In this document: piece after piece, positions 22,447 to 33,892 of the stretch
Numbering within the stretch: the stretch's first letter is position 1
Layout: each line of letters starts with the position of its first letter
Source: Lonicera japonica
Taxonomy: Eukaryota > Streptophyta > Magnoliopsida > Dipsacales > Caprifoliaceae
DNA: 64,000 nt
Assembly: GCA_021464415.1 (NCBI GenBank)
Contig: CM038468.1
Location: forward strand, 27,950,969-28,014,968
Direction: 5' to 3'
The notes under the pieces: model-generated
What the model saw: the letters and a program-made list of their open reading frames with translations, nothing else
What the model was told of the DNA's origin: nothing
Databases searched by the model: none
Translations under genes and position numbers: made by a program

Positions 22447-25180
22447 GTGAGGGTTTGGAAGAATTGGACGGATGTGATGAAATGTTTAGATAAAGAACGG
22501 TTGATCTTATTGGCTCTCAAATATTCTTTGCTTCGTAATTAAATTTTTTTCACTATAACTTTTTTTTTTCAAGATATTTTCTAATACTACAAGGTATTTT
22601 TGTCAGCTTTCGCGCACTTTGATTAATCAATGTTTGTAGAATAGGGGTTCCATTATTTGTAGATCATTTTCACCACATTTTATTAAAAACTTCAATAAAT
22701 AAGTGCATTAATTAAACATTAAAAAGTTCAACGGTCAGAAATGTACTTATACTGACGAATGTGATGAACGTGTACATAACGAGAGAGATCAACGGCTGAT
22801 ATATTATATTGGCTCCCAAATATTCTTTGCTTCATTGTTAGTTTTCTTTCACTATAAGAAAGAGATATTTTACTTTTTTTAGATATTTTCTAATATTACG
22901 AGGTATTCTAGCCAACTTTTGTGCACTTCAATTAATTACTGTTCACACAATAGTGGCTCCATGATTAATAGATCATTTTCACCAAATTTCTTAAAAAAAT
23001 TCAAATAAATAAGTGCATTAATTAAATATTTAAAATTTCAACGGTTAGAAATGGGCATATATCACTTTTTAAGTCTACCCACTTTCAGGGCGATTTTTTT
23101 AAATAATTTGGTAGGGATCATCTTGAGCAAGGTTATTCAAAAAAACTACCATTTCGTCTTCAAAAACTGCAATCCATATATATGGTATGTATGGTTTGGT
23201 ATGTATGAGAAATGTTACCAATTCAAAATTAAAGTTTGTACTTATATGTTTAAGACCAAAAGAATATAAATTTTACTTGTAAGAAAAATACTTGAAGGGT
23301 CTAATAAGGTGTAGTATATTTACACATAAAATAATAATAATGCTGTTATTACCCAAATTTTTAAAAATCTAAGGGCTTTACTTAAATTTTTATGTATACA
23401 TATTTTATTCTTTTTTACTTTATTGCTCCATCTAATTTTATTATTTTGAATTTTTCTCAATTTTAATATGCTGGTTTCTTTTAATGTCCCTCTAAACAAA
23501 TATTTTACTCATGAAACCCTTCATTTATTTATATAATATTATTTCTACATATGTCATTTACATTATCTAGGAAATGCAATGTACACTAATTTATATATAG
23601 TGAGGGTTTGGAAGAAATGGACGGATGTGATGAAATGTGTATATAAAGAGAGATCAACAGCTGATATATCATATTGGCTCCCAAATATTCTTTGCTTCGT
23701 AATTAATTTTCTTTCACTACAAGAAAGAGATTATTTGTTCCATATACTTTTTAATACTATAGGGTGCTCGGGCATGCTTTTTAATACTATAGAGTGTTCA
23801 AGCCAACTTTCGTGCATCTTAACTAATTATTATTAGTGGAACAAGGGATCCATAATTAATAGATCATCTCCACCAAATTCTATTAAAAAATTCAATCAAG
23901 AAGTGCATTAATTAAACATTTAAAATGTTAACAGTAAGAAATGCACATATATCCATTAACCCACTTTCCAATTGATTTTTTTTTATAATGAATTTTAGTT
24001 GATATCATCTTGCCTAAGGTTAATCAAAAAATCTATCCATTTAACTTTTCAAAAATTTCAATCTGTATCTATGGTATGTATGGTTTGATATTTACATATG
24101 CGAAATGTTTCCAATTCCAATTTAGATCGAGTTTGTATTTTTATGTTTAAGACCAAAAGATTATAAATTTTACTCCTAAGAAAATACTTGAAAGGCCCAA
24201 TAAGGTGTAGTTCATTTACGCATAAAATAATAATACTGTTATTACCCAAAATTTAAAAATTCTATGGGTTTTACTTAAATTTTCAAAATATTAGCCCAGG
24301 AGGCTAGGGGCGAAAGAGCGAGGATTTTTATATGCAAGTTTCTTTTTGTGTCCCTCTTAAAAAATATTTTAGTCAGACCCTTCATTTATTTATATGATAT
24401 TATTTGTGCATGTGTCATATGCATTATCTAGGAAATGCAAGGTCACACTTATTTATAGTGAGGATTTGGAAGAATTGGACGGATGTGATGAAATGTGTAT
24501 ATTAAGAGAGATTAACGGCTAATATATCATATTGGCTCCAAAACATTTTTTTGCTTCGTAATTAGTTTTCTTTTACTATTAGAAAGATATTTTTTTTCAG
24601 ATATTTTCTAATACTACAAGATGTTCGGGCAAGATTTTGTACATCTTAACTAATTATTGTTCGCAAAACAGGGAATCCCTGATTAGTAGATCATCTTCAC
24701 CAAATTTTATTAAAAAATTAAATCAAGAAGTGCATTAATTAAACATTTAGGTGGTGTTTGGTTCATGTTTTAAAATCCATGTTTTTAGTTTTCTAACCAA
24801 AAGTCAGCATTACTTCACATTTCCCAAAATTTATTTTACTTTACTTTCTCTCTCATAAAAATTTTTAAATACCATAACTTTAAATCCAAAAATCATAATT
24901 AGATAAAAAATATATATTTGAAACGTACTCATCAAGATCTATAAAATAAAATCCATTGTGACTATTTTTTGAGTTATTTGAAAAAAAACTCTAACAAAAC
25001 CAAATTTACTTTTCAACATATTTTCACGTTTTCCAAAAACTTAACTCAAAAACTCAACTTAAAATATCAACCAAACAGGCCCTTAAAATTTCAACAATAA
25101 GAAAATGCTCATATATCACCTTTTTTTAGTCAACTCACATCCCGGTTATTATTTTTTATATAAAATTTGATGGATATCAT
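22421..25180. repeat. Array of about 1 kb repeats upstream of copy 2
   Basis: Units start near 22425, 23570 and 24432, each with the TTTATAGTGAGG core (23590 is slightly expanded to TTATATATAGTGAGG). A deletion near 22746 joins two units out of phase. A duplicated short phrase, TTTTTAATACTATAG, lies at about 23749 and 23779. The last unit is split by a MITE and then truncated by an LTR start at 25181. Confidence 0.75.
24750..25082. mobile_element. PIF/Harbinger (Tourist-type) MITE, 333 bp
   Basis: Ends GGTGGTGTTTGGTTC and, inverted, GGGCCTGTTTGGTTG; target duplication TTA at 24747-24749 and 25083-25085. The empty site ATTTAAAATTTCAAC is seen in other array units. No coding capacity. Confidence 0.8.
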
Positions 25181-25632
25181 TGATAAACTCATAATTTTGT
25201 CATTCATATTCTTTTTCGAAGTCGTTTGACACGTTTATCTCACTAAACTTTCTAGTTTTCCACATTAACTTGCAATTAGTCCCATCGCATTTTTTATATT
25301 TAACATTGCTTGGGAATGTACATTTTGTGGTTATTTGGTGCCATTAGATCTTGTGAAAGGCATTGGAAACAAAAATGATCAAACAAGCAAAAGTGGACTG
25401 TTGAAGCAGAAAGTCAATAAAGTCAAAGGCACTAGATCGATCTAGGTTGGGCAATCAGCTCCCAAGATCGATCATGGGCTTCCCATATCTAGCCCTTGTT
25501 TTCTACTTTATGTCACTTCTTCCTTTTTTTTCTTTTTTTTTTTTGTTGCTTTTGAGAGATAGATTTGGCAATTTATTCTTAATCTCAAATGAGATTTTTT
25601 TTTTGTATAAATACACAACATTACCCGGCCAA
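25181..25632 (+). mobile_element. Truncated Athila-like LTR fragment
   Basis: Starts TGATAAACTCATAATTTTGTC, like solo LTRs A to C but diverged, and retains a GATCGATCATGGG motif near 25471. No matching 3' end is found before the MULE at 25641, so it is truncated or was split by later insertions. Confidence 0.55.
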
Positions 25633-25640
25633 TTGTTAAA

Positions 25641-25690
25641 GGGTGATTTTGTTTCCATCCACTAAATCTTTCAGTTAATCCACCCTTAAA
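25641..25690 (+). repeat. MULE left terminal inverted repeat
   Basis: Well-matched outer part of the TIR. Weaker similarity to the right end may extend further inward through AATTACCCTTTTTAAAATTG. Confidence 0.8.
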
Positions 25691-25995
25691 TTATGAAATT
25701 TTTAAATGAAATTTCACAAAATTACCCTTTTTAAAATTGATTAGTATATCCACCAATTTTAATTAAATTATAATTGTATAACTTTAGATTCCTTTTTTAT
25801 TAACATTCCTAATCTAAATATAATTCATTTTAATTAACTTCATCTTTACGTTTGAAAAGGTTTCAACAATTTAGGTTTACATCTGCGCTTGTGTAGATCG
25901 AATAGAACATCTCAAAACGTATTTTTTCAAAGAAAAATAAAAACCCTAATATCATTACATAGTTTAAGCATACAACATTGGAAAATCTTTTTCCA

Positions 25996-28295
25996 ATGAG
26001 AAAATCAAATAATACTTTGCAACACGAAGAAGAGCCTGCAGGAGAATGGATTAATGCAGCATTAGAAGTTGAGAAAGAATTAGGTATTAGTGTTGAAAAC
26101 AGTTTATATCCATCGCAATCAGCAGAGACTGCACGTTCAATGGTGTGTTCATTTTTTTATTTTTTATTTTTTTTATTTTTTTTATTTTTTTATTTTTTTT
26201 AGCTTATGAATTTGTGCTTTAGATTTTATTCTAAAATATAATAGAAGAACTTAATTTTGGATATAGTATTATAGAGTTCCGCAAAACCTGAGTTAATATC
26301 TAATATCGAATCCAAAATTAATTTGTTTCAAAATAATAATTGTATTATTATTTTTATATTCTTTTAAACTTACAAACATATATTATAATTTTTTTTAGGA
26401 TCCTAAGGAATCCAACCAGAAGGAATTGATTATTCCGGAAGCTTTATCGGTGTTACAATCGGTTCAAAGTGATGTCGATGATGTGCCGGTGCAAGAAGTG
26501 GAAAACAATCAACCTATGGGATAGGATTGTACTCAATTTTTTGTTACAGAAGAGGTAATTATTTTTCAAATCAAATGTTAAATTATAACTTGTATTCTTA
26601 ACAGGACTGCATGAGATTTATTATATCGTAATTAATGCAGATTTTTTACTCACGAGAGGATCTAACGTAATGGTGTAAAGCTATTGGTAGGACTTGTGGG
26701 GTGGTCGTTAGCATAAAAAAAATCAGAGTTTCTAAGGTTTGGTCGTAGAGGGAGAATCATTTATTGGTGCGAAAGAAGTGGGTCTTATAAAGAAAAACCC
26801 AAAAAATGTTCAAGCAACCGTAAGAAGCAACAAAAAATTACAGGAACAAAAAAATGTAGATGTCCATTCCTGCTGAAAGGGGAAAAACTTGAAGATTCTG
26901 AAAATTGGAAGTTAAAAGTTATATGTGGTAGGCATAATCACCCCATAGATGATCAAACGACCTTTGAAGGGCATTCATATGTCGGTAGACTCTCAAAAAG
27001 TGAAGAGCAACTTGTTACGGACATGTGCGTGTGTGGAGTTAAACCTAGAGAGATACTTCGTGTACTAAAACAACAAAATCCCAACAATGCTTCTACTATT
27101 ACAACAATTTACAATTTCAAAGCGAAGCATCGAATGCTCGAAATGCAAGGAAGAACACAAATGCAACAGCTAATGCATATTTTAGATCAAAAGAAGTATG
27201 TAGAATATAATAGAAGAGATGAGAACACAGATGAGATCATGGATATTTTTTTCGGTCATCCATATTATATGACATTTGTTAAGTGCTTCCCCATGTGCTG
27301 ATAATGGATTGTACCTATAAGACAAACCGACACGGTTTATCTCTACTAGAGATTATTGGTGTTACGTCGACTGCAAAAACATTTATTGTTGCACATTCAT
27401 ACCTTCGCAAGGAAATATAAAGTAATTATATATGGGCTTTAGAATGCTTAAGAGATATTCTTCCACCAAGTAATCCTACGGTTATTGTGACTGATTTTGA
27501 CATGGCATTGATGAATGCCATTAAAATCATATTCCCTGATGTTTCTCATATGTTATGTACCTTTCATATCTCAAACAATGTGGAACAACACGAGAAGGGA
27601 AACTTTACAACTAAAAAATCATGGGACTTATTCATTCAAGATTTTCATAATATGATAAAGTCTTATATTGAAGTGGAGTACAATGAGAATGTTAACAAAT
27701 TTTGGAAGAAATATGAAAAGTACAAAGATCTTTTAAGTTATATTGATCGCATTTGGTTGAAGTATAAAGAGAGGTTCGTTGCTGCGTGGACAAATAAGAT
27801 TTTGCATTTTGGTAATGTTATAACAAATCGGGTCGAATCACAACATGCAAGTTTGAAAAGGTATTTGGGTTCATCACGAGGAGACCTTGTAAACAATCTG
27901 AATAAGATTTTTGTAAATCTTTAAGCTCTAACTTGCATGTTCATCAAATATCCGATTTTAACAATTTGAGAGGGTTTGTGTCTTCATATGCTTTAGAGCT
28001 AATTAATGATGAAAGAAAGAGGAATGAACATATAGGTGTTGATATTTCACGATGCGGTTGTGTACTTAGAACTGCGTACGGTCTTCCTTGTGCTCATGAG
28101 ATTTTACAATTCAAATGTGAAGGTCGTTTAATTCCCTTATTTGCCATTCACCAAAGATGGATGAAACTAAATGACATACCTGGAGAGATTCCACGTTATG
28201 CAATTGATTCGGAGCAAGAGATATCCTTTTTCAGAATGAAGTTTGATGAGGCAACCAATGAGTAAAAAATTAAGCTACTAAAAGTTATACGGGAG
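25996..28295 (+). pseudogene. MULE transposase (FAR1/FRS-like), exons 1 to 3, with stops
   Basis: Exon 1 starts at ATG 25996 (MRKSNNTLQ) and ends at ATG|GTGTG; introns are 26143-26398 and 26555-26640 by clear GT-AG ends. Exon 3 has a FAR1-like N-terminal region (KCRCPFLL and GRHNHPIDD), then the MULE catalytic core: MDCTYKTNRHGLSLL near 27304, VTDFDMALMNAI near 27487, WLKYKERFVAAW near 27756. A SWIM zinc finger follows (CGCVLRTAYGLPCAHEI, about 28055-28105). Stops or shifts occur near 26522, 26669, 26747, 27300, 27418, 27922 and 28263, so it is dead. In intact relatives the DDE core cuts and joins transposon ends in the nucleus. Confidence 0.85.
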
Positions 28296-28393
28296 GTAAT
28301 TATACTTGTGCTACTCTTTTAATATTATAATTACTTGTATTACCCATATTTCTATATTGGCATTATAAATATATATTATATTTTATCTCCTAG

Positions 28394-29305
28394 GCAACAA
28401 ATCCTGCATCAACAAATATGGCACCACCAGCAATGAACAAGTTTCCTAAAGGAAGGCCAACAAAGAAGAAGAGGAAAATTTCACGTACGAAAGATGATAG
28501 TACAAAGCGAGATCCATCTGGTTTTGAGTACGCAAAAACTTTAGAAGAACAAACAGAGGCTGTGTTTGCTGGGCTACAAAATTTAAGTGAAGGTAAAAAA
28601 AATAAACATATGAGAAAGATTACGGCAACGAATAAGAAAGAGAAAACAATGCTCTTGGACTTAAATGAGAATCAGTACTCCTCTTCAGTTTTTGAGCTGT
28701 TCCATCCAACTATTAAGGAGCACGTCCTCGAAGGTTTCGAAGATGTTCCCGTAGATGGGCATTGTGGGTACAGGTGTTGTGCAGAATTGCTAAATCTTAA
28801 CGTTCATAATGGGTGGAAGGTGGTCAGAAGAACCATATTAATTGAGCTAAGTGATAATCAAGAGTTATACAAGGGAATTCTGGGTGGTGAGGAAGGCTAT
28901 AAGAAGGTTTCGGAGGCTTTAAATTATTTTGATGTGCAAAATGTCCATGTTAAGTATTGGATGCAACTTCCAGACACGGGTTGCTTATTTGCATCATCAT
29001 TTAATTGCATTTTTTGCGTATTCTCTCCTTGCCAAAACTTAACGTACTTGCCATTGAGGACAGGCCCAACTAACACCGTACAAATTGTCCCAATTGTGTT
29101 GTATGATGACGTTCATTTCATGAAAGTCATTCTCAAAGTTGGATCTCCTCTTCCACCCGTGGTCCCTGGTTGGCGTAAGCAGCGATACCCAGATGCAGAA
29201 CATTGGGTTGAAGTTGTGAAACTGAGAATTTTTGAGTGGCGTAAGCTTGTTGGTGATCCCCCTGCAGCGGATCCGTCTTCTTTTGAAATTATCAATGTAC
29301 TTTAA
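28394..29305 (+). CDS. OTU-type cysteine protease domain, C-terminal exon of the MULE transposase gene
   Basis: Separated from exon 3 by an intron (28296-28393, GAG|GTAATT to CTCCTAG). The open part holds a basic stretch (GRPTKKKRKIS), then an OTU domain: the catalytic box VDGHCGYRCC with Cys near 28763 (residue 116 from ATG 28418) and the His box YDDVHFMKV near 29102-29128 (residue 233). OTU enzymes remove ubiquitin. Here the domain is probably joined to the transposase by splicing, since frame and neighbours fit; a separate gene starting at 28418 is the alternative. It is the longest uninterrupted reading frame in the element. Confidence 0.75.
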   Translation, partial: ATNPASTNMAPPAMNKFPKGRPTKKKRKISRTKDDSTKRDPSGFEYAKTLEEQTEAVFAGLQNLSEGKKNKHMRKITATNKKEKTMLLDLNENQYSSSVFELFHPTIKEHVLEGFEDVPVDGHCGYRCCAELLNLNVHNGWKVVRRTILIELSDNQELYKGILGGEEGYKKVSEALNYFDVQNVHVKYWMQLPDTGCLFASSFNCIFCVFSPCQNLTYLPLRTGPTNTVQIVPIVLYDDVHFMKVILKVGSPLPPVVPGWRKQRYPDAEHWVEVVKLRIFEWRKLVGDPPAADPSSFEIINVL

Positions 29306-29544
29306 CTATGAATGCTTTAATATTGTCCCAAACTAAGAATTATTTCATATCAATGTATTTTAGCTATCAATGCAATTTTAAATTGTGATTTTGTCTCAAA
29401 CTATGAATTATTTCATATCTTTTACAAATACTTTGGTTTGAATACAAAAGTTTAAATTTATATTATCATAAAATAACATTAAGGACATCTAAAAATAAAA
29501 AAAATTGGATATTCAAAATTAAACTTGATGACAAAATTTTACTT

Positions 29545-29712
29545 GCACTGCTGACCGGTCTTAGAATACTCTATACCGGTCCGGAACTTTTTTTTTTCAA
29601 AATTTTATATGCGGACCAGTCTCAATATTATCCATACTGGTCCGGCGCTAGATTTTTTTTCCAAATTTTATATACGGACCGGTCTTCATTTACGATATAC
29701 CGGTCCGGCGTT
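29545..29712. repeat. Three tandem units with ACCGGTCCGG palindromic cores
   Basis: Units of about 60 bp, each with CGGACCGGTCT (or a variant) and ATACCGGTCCGG separated by TTTT and AAATTTTATAT. They lie between the OTU exon and the next ORF, where a terminator or promoter would sit. Function unknown. Confidence 0.65.
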
Positions 29713-30253
29713 TATTTTTTAAAAAGGGGAAAATCACCCAATCGACATAAAACCCCTCTTTCTTTATCTCTCTTCTCACTCGTCACAACCCCATTATCTC
29801 TCTCATCAGTCGTCTCTCCCCTAAAACCCAAAACCCACTTGTATTCCTCCTCCTTCCTATCTCCCACCAAGTCGTCTCCCATCTTTATCTCCAAATCACC
29901 ATTGAAGACTGGTAATACTCCTCAAGCTGTCTTTCTAATTTCAGGTAAGGCTCTCAAAACCATTCTTTTTCATCAAATTGGTCCAACTTACTTCAAATTA
30001 GGTTATAAATTAGGATCTTTCTAGTTGTTCCATCGTTGTGTTTCCATTCTATCTAGGTAGGGTTTGAAATTGGGGATTTCTGCGTGATTGATAATTTGCA
30101 TTGAAATATTGTTTAAGTGTGTATCATATTTCCATATTTTGGTTGTTATTCTGATTGAATTGTTAGTCTCCCTTCATCTCATCATGAATATCGCTATTGT
30201 GGCCATTGCGTGTGTTGTCATTTTCTTTTTACTGCCCTTGTTGTGTTGGTTCA

Positions 30254-31256
30254 TGGCCAAAACAAAACGGCCTAACCGAGAACTTAAACACACCAGGTTT
30301 AGAGGACCCATATTGTGCGGGAATTATATTTTCAAGGTTCAATTCAATCAATCTCTAACTCTAGCGCTCAAAGGATTATTAGTTGGGTGAGGGGTCAAGA
30401 AGTGTCTATCTCTGCCTATACTATATGCGAGTTTTTCTCTTTTCCCCACATTGAGAATCCTCAATTCCCATTTCACCCATATGTCGAAATCAGTACCGAT
30501 AATATTTTGTCTGTTTTGATGGGTGCTGCACATAAATGGGACCATCTTCGAAAAATCAGTATCGGTTTCCTTCTTCCTGACTATAGAGTTCTCTATGCCA
30601 TCTACCATCATTGTATACGTCAGGATACACATTATTCGGAGTTTAATGTCTTTGACTCTTTGCAATTGTATGCCATTGGTACCGGTTTGTCTATTGATTT
30701 AGGCAACCTAATTTTTGAGGGTATTGTCGCTTGTTTGGTCTTTCATCATGATGGGACGGGTTCATATAACGCACTTGTCATGGGTTCCTTGATCACGCAT
30801 ATTCTTATCCATTTTGACAAGGTTCCCCATTATAAGAAAGAAATCGCGGTTAAGCCTTCAAAGGGAACGTACAATATTGAAAGTTGGCACCGTTCTCTCT
30901 CCCAAGCTCCTATATACGTGCGGGCTGAAAATGATGCCGATGATCGCTACCTTCAAATGAAGGCTCGAGAACTCACCGGAAGCAAAGGAAAAATCATCCA
31001 AGGCTTTTCTCGTCGTATCGCGCCACCACCGGCTCCCTCGGAAGATGTATAGGGCCTGTTTGCATTGATGAAGAAGGTTGAGAAGATCGGCAAACATCTA
31101 AACATTCCTCACTTTGATTCAGATGATGATCTTGAGGCTCCCGTTCCCCCATCAACTGCACCCATTGTCGAAGAATGTGAAGAAGAAGAAGAAGTGGAGG
31201 ACAGTGAAAGTGAAGGCAATGAAGATGTGTCCTCCAGCGATAGCCAGCAATTTTAG
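30254..31256 (+). pseudogene. Plant transposon-associated protein (PF20167-like) in the MULE
   Basis: A start at ATG 30254 (MAKTKRPNREL) leads, after a frame shift near 30320, into an open frame to 31052, then one in-frame TAG and an acidic tail to 31256 (EEEEEVEDSESEGNEDVSSS). The middle part (LPDYRVLYAIYHHCI, YAIGTGLSIDLGNLI, SLITHILIHF) has the look of the putative plant transposon protein family, which is common in and near plant transposons. Role unknown. A pyrimidine-rich leader with CTTTATCTCTCTTCTC precedes it near 29760, suggesting its own transcript. The assignment is by remembered family pattern. Confidence 0.6.
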
Positions 31257-32601
31257 ATGTTCTTTAACTGTTAAACTTCTTAAACTTGTTGGATATTTAG
31301 TTCTTTGTTTTTTTTTATAAACCTTGATGGTTGATGAAATTTTTGGTTTATATATATATTAGTCATCAAATTTAGGTTGTGGATATTGGCTATGCTTGTT
31401 AAAGCATTACATCACCTTTTGCTTATATAATGACCAGGAAAAATATATATTGACTATGCTTTTCACTTTTATTTGGCAGGCCCCCTGAATTTCCCCTGAA
31501 TACAAGTTAACATTGGATAACTTATCAGTTGAGTCTCTATGTTATACTTAATAACTGTAATGATGCAAACCCAAACTCTCACTGTTATCTTTCCAAATTA
31601 GTATCACAGAGAATACAATAATGCAGTGCACTAGTGCAGAATAATTTTTTTTATTTACTTTTGGCGCACTCATATGGACCTGCATAAAGGAAAAGGATGT
31701 TGATTCTTCACAATAATTAATAGAATGGAGCAACCACTGAAACAAAAAGAAAACGTTGGCATATCTCATGAGCAAAACCTAGCTTTTTTACGACTAGCCC
31801 TACAAAATGTTAAATCCCTCGAACTCAATTTTGACAAACATTCCATCACTCATTCCATCACTGACATCTCTCTCTCTCTCACACACACACGAAAACAAAG
31901 TGAAATATTGATCAAGTATAAACAGTGTGTATTATATATATATATATATATAAAGGGACGACCAACCTTTTCAGCTTGCGTTGCAAATAGACCTTGTCCA
32001 GTAATTTACAAATTTTTTTATTCATTAATCTTTTGAACCCTCAACATTATAATTAATAATTTACAATTTTTCTATGCATTAATATTTTGGAACCCCCGAC
32101 ATTATAATTAATAATATAATTATTTAGTCTAAAAGTTAGACATGATATAAGAAATTTTGTATAATTTAAATTTTTAATCTTTCGTATTGTGAGTTAGACT
32201 TAAATAGTATAAAAACCAAATTATTTAAAGATTTTCGAAATTGTGGGTGTGGGTTTCTAAGGTTGGAATACATATTTGGTGATTTAAAGAATATGAAATT
32301 AAAGTTCTAGGGTTTGTGATAGGATGCAAAAGACGAAGAAGAAGAAGAAGAAGAAGAAGAAGAAGAAGAAGAAGAAGAAGAAGAAGAAGAAGAGGAGGAA
32401 ACAATGGGAGAATCGTTAAAACTGTAAGGGGGAAGGGGTTAAATTTTGTTTTTGTTATTTTACTGCAAAGTTAATTAAAATTTATCCATTTTTAAAGTGG
32501 TTATACTTATTAATTTAGTGGATATTTCCATATTAAATTAGTATTTAAAATAATATTTATAAAATTATATTCATAATATTTTTTTGTCAGTTCATCCACG
32601 T
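31257..32601. other. Non-coding right part of the MULE
   Basis: No supported gene. It includes CT and CA runs near 31869-31890, TA repeats near 31933-31952 and a GAA microsatellite at 32336-32394. A diverged A-rich direct repeat is visible near 32010-32110 (ACATTATAATTAATAATTTA type). Confidence 0.6.
32336..32394 (+). repeat. GAA trinucleotide microsatellite
   Basis: About 20 units of AAG/GAA with minor ends (GAGGAGG). Likely polymorphic in length. Confidence 0.9.
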
Positions 32602-32708
32602 TCGCGGATTAACTTAATGTGCAATGCGGATTAACTTAATGTGCAATGCGGATTAACTTAACAATGTGGATTAACTGAAAAATTTGGTGGATGGAAATAA
32701 AATCAGCC
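32602..32708 (-). repeat. MULE right TIR with internal 22-bp tandem units
   Basis: The terminal part (complement of 32655-32708) matches the left TIR. Just inside, GCGGATTAACTTAATGTGCA is tandemly repeated (two full units, then shortened ones). The left end has only one CAGTTAATCCACCC, so the array expanded on this side only. Confidence 0.75.
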
Positions 32709-32904
32709 TTGTTAAACGGTAAATTACTCTTAGATTAACAAGCTTAAATAAAATATTTCAAAACAATGATAAAGTTGTCACAGAGGGCAAAGCAAAAGCA
32801 GTCTTCTCCTGTATTTTTATAGGTTAGTGATATGTTATTTTGTTTTATAGTTAGTTAATTGTGATATCCATTTTGTTTTAGGGATTTTGAACTTTCTAGT
32901 TTCA

Positions 32905-33743
32905 ATGGAAGAAACTGCAAACAACATAGCGCAGGAATACGCAAGATTGGTGTTAAAAGACAAAGGAGAAGATATGTTAGAGATATTTAACCCATAGGGG
33001 GAAGAGAATCAAAATGATCTTCCATGGTGTATAGTCGGAAAATTCCTTACATATCATGCCATTAATTTCACTGCAATGAAACATATGCTTGCATCCATTT
33101 AGCAACTGGTGAAAGGAGTGCGGGTTAAGGATCTGGGACCGAACCTCTTTTTATTTCAATTTTTCCATGAGATGGATTTAGATCGAGTTCTAAGGAATGA
33201 ATCGTGAACTTTTGACCAATATCTCTTGATTTTTCAAAGACCGGAAGCAGGTATGAATCCTCATCAATTAAAGTTGAACTCAGTGGAGCTGTGGGTGAGA
33301 TTCATGATTTTCCGTTTGGGTTTATGGTGGAGAGGATTAGGAAGGATATCGGTAATTTCATCGGCAAATGTATAGAGGCGGATGCTAACAACTTTACAGG
33401 GCTTTAGAGGTATTATATGAGAGTAAGGGTAGCCATCGATATTCAGAAACCTCTGAAGAGAAAGATGAAAATTAGGAAGGTAGGTGAAGACGGCACGTGG
33501 GTTACCTTCAAATACGAAGGCTTACCTAGTTTTTGTTTCTTCTGCAGTATTATTTGGAATTCCGATAAGTATTGCGATAAATTCTTTGACTTCCCCGATA
33601 AGAATGTTGAAAAACTCTTTAGGCCATGGCTAGGAGCACTAAATCGTCAGGCAGTTACTCTGGCAAGAAACAAATGGCTCCGATCAGGGCCGCCGAAAGG
33701 AAGCTCCGGTAGCAGCAGGCAGGGTATAGTGCAATGGTGGTAG
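32905..33743 (+). pseudogene. LINE ORF1, DUF4283/zinc-knuckle nucleic-acid-binding protein
   Basis: From ATG 32905 (MEETANNIAQEYARL) through broken DUF4283-like sequence (LPWCIVGKFLT, GPNLFLFQFFHEMD) to a longer open part at 33417-33743 with VRVAIDIQKPLKRKM and FKYEGLPSFCFFCSIIWNSD, equivalent to the zinc knuckle usually ending in HS..C. Here the expected His is changed (IWNSDKYC). Several stops precede it. In intact LINEs this protein coats the RNA. Confidence 0.7.
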
Positions 33744-33892
33744 ATTTGGTAACACCAAGATATTCGGAATCAATCACTCATAGTGCTGGATCAACTATAC
33801 ATAATGAAGGTTGAATTGATGATAGTCGTGATATTGTGGCGAATACGGTGGATAATGGAAAAGGAAAATAAAATATGATAGGTGGGAAAATT

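Larger units (their letters stand above)
15433..22746. repeat. Segmental tandem duplication, copy 2
   Basis: Second copy of the unit at 2098-7803, longer because solo LTR C was inserted downstream of the gene. Its offset to copy 1 rises from about 13,335 to about 14,990 across that insertion, which equals the LTR plus its 5-bp target duplication within small indels. Confidence 0.9.
25641..32708 (+). mobile_element. Complete but decayed Mutator-like element (MULE), 7.07 kb
   Basis: Terminal inverted repeats match: left GGGTGATTTTGTTTCCATCC, right (inverted) GGCTGATTTTATTTCCATCC, and similarity continues through CAGTTAATCCAC. Flanks show the 8-bp duplication TTGTTAAA at 25633-25640 and 32709-32716. 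Inside are a spliced transposase gene with SWIM and OTU domains and a second plant-transposon ORF. Several stops show it is no longer autonomous. Confidence 0.85.

Noticed and set aside
2954..22746. Recent transfer from bacteria or insects as proven origin of the ART gene
   Set aside because: Proposed intron, plant-like TATA and poly(A) signals and a plant-type propeller argue for a resident gene; base use fits its surroundings. Origin cannot be decided without a tree.
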